Part shown: piece after piece, positions 5,288 to 5,822 of the stretch
Layout: each line of letters starts with the position of its first letter
Numbering within the stretch: position 1 is the stretch's first letter
Assembly: GCA_003527405.1 (NCBI GenBank)
Contig: DPXH01000137.1
Coordinates: forward strand, 10,048 to 15,869
Source of the DNA: Candidatus Sediminicultor tertius
GTDB lineage: Bacteria; Atribacterota; Phoenicimicrobiia; Phoenicimicrobiales; Phoenicimicrobiaceae
Length of the DNA stretch: 5,822 bases
Direction: 5' to 3'
Notes under the pieces: generated by a model
Databases searched by the model: none
Told to the model about the DNA's origin: nothing
Seen by the model: the letters and a program-made list of their open reading frames with translations, nothing else
Position numbers and translations under genes: made by a program

Positions 5288-5319
5288 CGCGTATCGCGTA
5301 TTGAGTATCGCGTATCGCG
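5285..5319 (+). repeat. TATCGCG heptamer array after truA (five copies)
   Basis: Five units in strict phase: TATCGCG twice, TATTGAG once, TATCGCG twice. Same family and orientation as 4414-4434, and the reverse complement of the array at 5698-5725. Confidence 0.85.
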
Positions 5320-5354
5320 TAAAGAAAACCAGAATTAAAAACTCAAAACCTATG

Positions 5355-5375
5355 TAGCGTATAACGTATAGCGTT
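5355..5375 (+). repeat. Heptamer array, unit TAGCGTA (three copies)
   Basis: TAGCGTA, TAACGTA and TAGCGTT follow one another in 7-nt phase. Same family as the AGCGT array at 1325-1352. Confidence 0.7.
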
Positions 5376-5428
5376 TGGTTATTTAAATAAGAAACATTTT
5401 TATCCATCAAAATTATAATTATTTTGCA

Positions 5429-5490
5429 TCATCTTTTTACTATCTTCTAAGATGAGAGGGAATAAGGATGAACTATTTCTAAAAAGATGA
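5429..5490. repeat. 11-bp inverted repeat of uncertain role
   Basis: TCATCTTTTTA at 5429-5439 is perfectly complementary to 5480-5490, enclosing 40 nt that contain a small ATCTT/AAGAT hairpin (5442-5453). Neither side has a clean T tract, so I do not call it a terminator. Confidence 0.4.
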
Positions 5491-5494
5491 ATTT

Positions 5495-5529
5495 ATTTGC
5501 ATTTTGCTATTTTGTATTTTTCGTTTTTA
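5495..5529 (+). repeat. Degenerate T-rich heptamer array, unit ATTTTGN
   Basis: Five 7-nt units in phase, from ATTTGCA and TTTTGCT through ATTTTGT to GTTTTTA. Because it is so T-rich, the periodicity is weaker evidence than in the other arrays. Confidence 0.45.
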
Positions 5530-5600
5530 TTATACGAACCAGCTAACTAACTGTGTAACTAACACATTAATTTTTTATGCAATACGATATTATACTAGTT

Positions 5601-5616
5601 AGTGTACATGTACACT
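5601..5616. promoter_or_regulatory. 16-bp perfect palindrome, possible operator
   Basis: AGTGTACATGTACACT is a perfect dyad with no loop, the form expected for a dimeric repressor site rather than an RNA hairpin. It lies about 120 nt upstream of the promoter at 5737. No regulator in the window points to it. It could also be one more repeat-derived palindrome, since GTGTAACTAACAC-like words lie just before it. Confidence 0.4.
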
Positions 5617-5697
5617 TAAGTGGAGTAGCAAGAAGGAGAAAAGAATATTTATTGCTTTTGTTTTCCTATCTTCTTTTTTTCTAGTTCTTTTTCTTCA

Positions 5698-5725
5698 CGC
5701 GATACTCGATACGCAATACGCGATA
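5698..5725 (-). repeat. TATCGCG-family heptamer array in reverse orientation (four copies)
   Basis: On the + strand the units read CGCGATA, CTCGATA, CGCAATA and CGCGATA in strict phase, which is the reverse complement of the TATCGCG family at 5285-5319. The two form an inverted pair around a 378-nt interior. The array ends 11 nt before a promoter -35 box. Confidence 0.8.
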
Positions 5726-5736
5726 CGAAATTAAGC

Positions 5737-5765
5737 TTGACATCAGGACTTGATTATATTACAAT
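5737..5765 (+). promoter_or_regulatory. Sigma-70-type promoter reading out of the window
   Basis: A perfect TTGACA (5737-5742) is separated by exactly 17 nt from TACAAT (5760-5765, 5 of 6 to TATAAT). This is the best promoter in the window. Transcription would start near 5772 and run past the end; AAGGTGA at 5802-5808 looks like a ribosome-binding motif, but no start codon at suitable distance is visible before the window ends. It presumably serves the next gene. Confidence 0.7.
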
Positions 5766-5822
5766 TTATTATGTTATTTTCTAGTAGAAGAACAGTCTTT
5801 TAAGGTGAATCGATAATTATTT

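Larger units (their letters stand above)
5253..5822. other. Gene-free, repeat-rich region after truA
   Basis: 570 nt with no credible gene on either strand. It holds a hairpin, four heptamer arrays, a 16-bp palindrome and an outward-facing promoter, all listed separately. Stretches 5376-5428 and 5617-5697 are AT- or pyrimidine-rich with nothing I can assign. Firmicutes with this gene order have rplM-rpsI next; the promoter at 5737 may serve such a gene beyond the window, which cannot be confirmed here. Confidence 0.75.

Noticed and set aside
5452..5490. 12-codon ORF starting ATG 5452
   Set aside because: Too short, no ribosome-binding site, and it lies inside an inverted repeat.
5429..5490. 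Inverted repeat as the truA terminator
   Set aside because: 40-nt interior, weak AT-rich stem and no T tract directly after it in either direction.
5647..5734. Possible small hydrophobic peptide gene after the AAGGAG at 5633-5638
   Set aside because: No ATG, GTG or TTG at proper spacing in an open frame; the frames run into the heptamer array. The good ribosome-binding motif remains unexplained.

Overview
The window is a low-GC bacterial segment in which every gene reads on the + strand. It carries the 3' part of rpoA, then rplQ, an energy-coupling factor (ECF) transporter module (ecfA1, ecfA2, ecfT), and truA. The order rpoA-rplQ-ecfA1-ecfA2-ecfT-truA at the end of the large ribosomal protein cluster is well known from Firmicutes (where rplM-rpsI usually follow) and some related deep-branching low-GC lineages. 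The protein sequences are bacterial and divergent from Bacillus. My guess is an uncultured low-GC lineage, Firmicutes-like or Atribacterota-like, but the sequence alone does not settle this.

Layout: 1-1222 holds rpoA (5' end outside the window) and rplQ, translationally coupled by an 11-nt overlap and closed by a strong hairpin at 1239-1305. 1306-1871 has no gene and is filled with short repeat arrays. 1882-4408 is a tight ecfA1-ecfA2-ecfT operon with overlapping or nearly abutting genes. 4409-4505 is a short spacer with a repeat and a palindrome. 4506-5252 is truA. 5253-5822 again has no gene; it is repeat-rich and ends with a good sigma-70-type promoter at 5737-5765 that fires out of the window.

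How the genes work together: RpoA is the scaffold subunit of RNA polymerase and L17 is a large-subunit ribosomal protein. EcfA1, EcfA2 and EcfT form the shared energizing module of a group II ECF vitamin/metal importer. No substrate-binding S component lies in the window, so these must be encoded elsewhere. TruA makes pseudouridines 38-40 in tRNA anticodon arms.

The most unusual feature is the noncoding DNA. Almost every stretch is a decayed tandem array whose unit differs from place to place (TAGTCGT, TATCGCG, AGCGAAA, TCAGTTA, CTTATTA, GATACGA and others) while the period is nearly always 7 nt. Several arrays are paired with their own reverse complement. One copy supplies the stop codon of ecfT and recurs just after truA. 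This resembles the heptanucleotide short tandem repeats of heterocystous cyanobacteria, but with many unit families at one locus. I see no defence system, CRISPR array, transposase gene or RNA gene.
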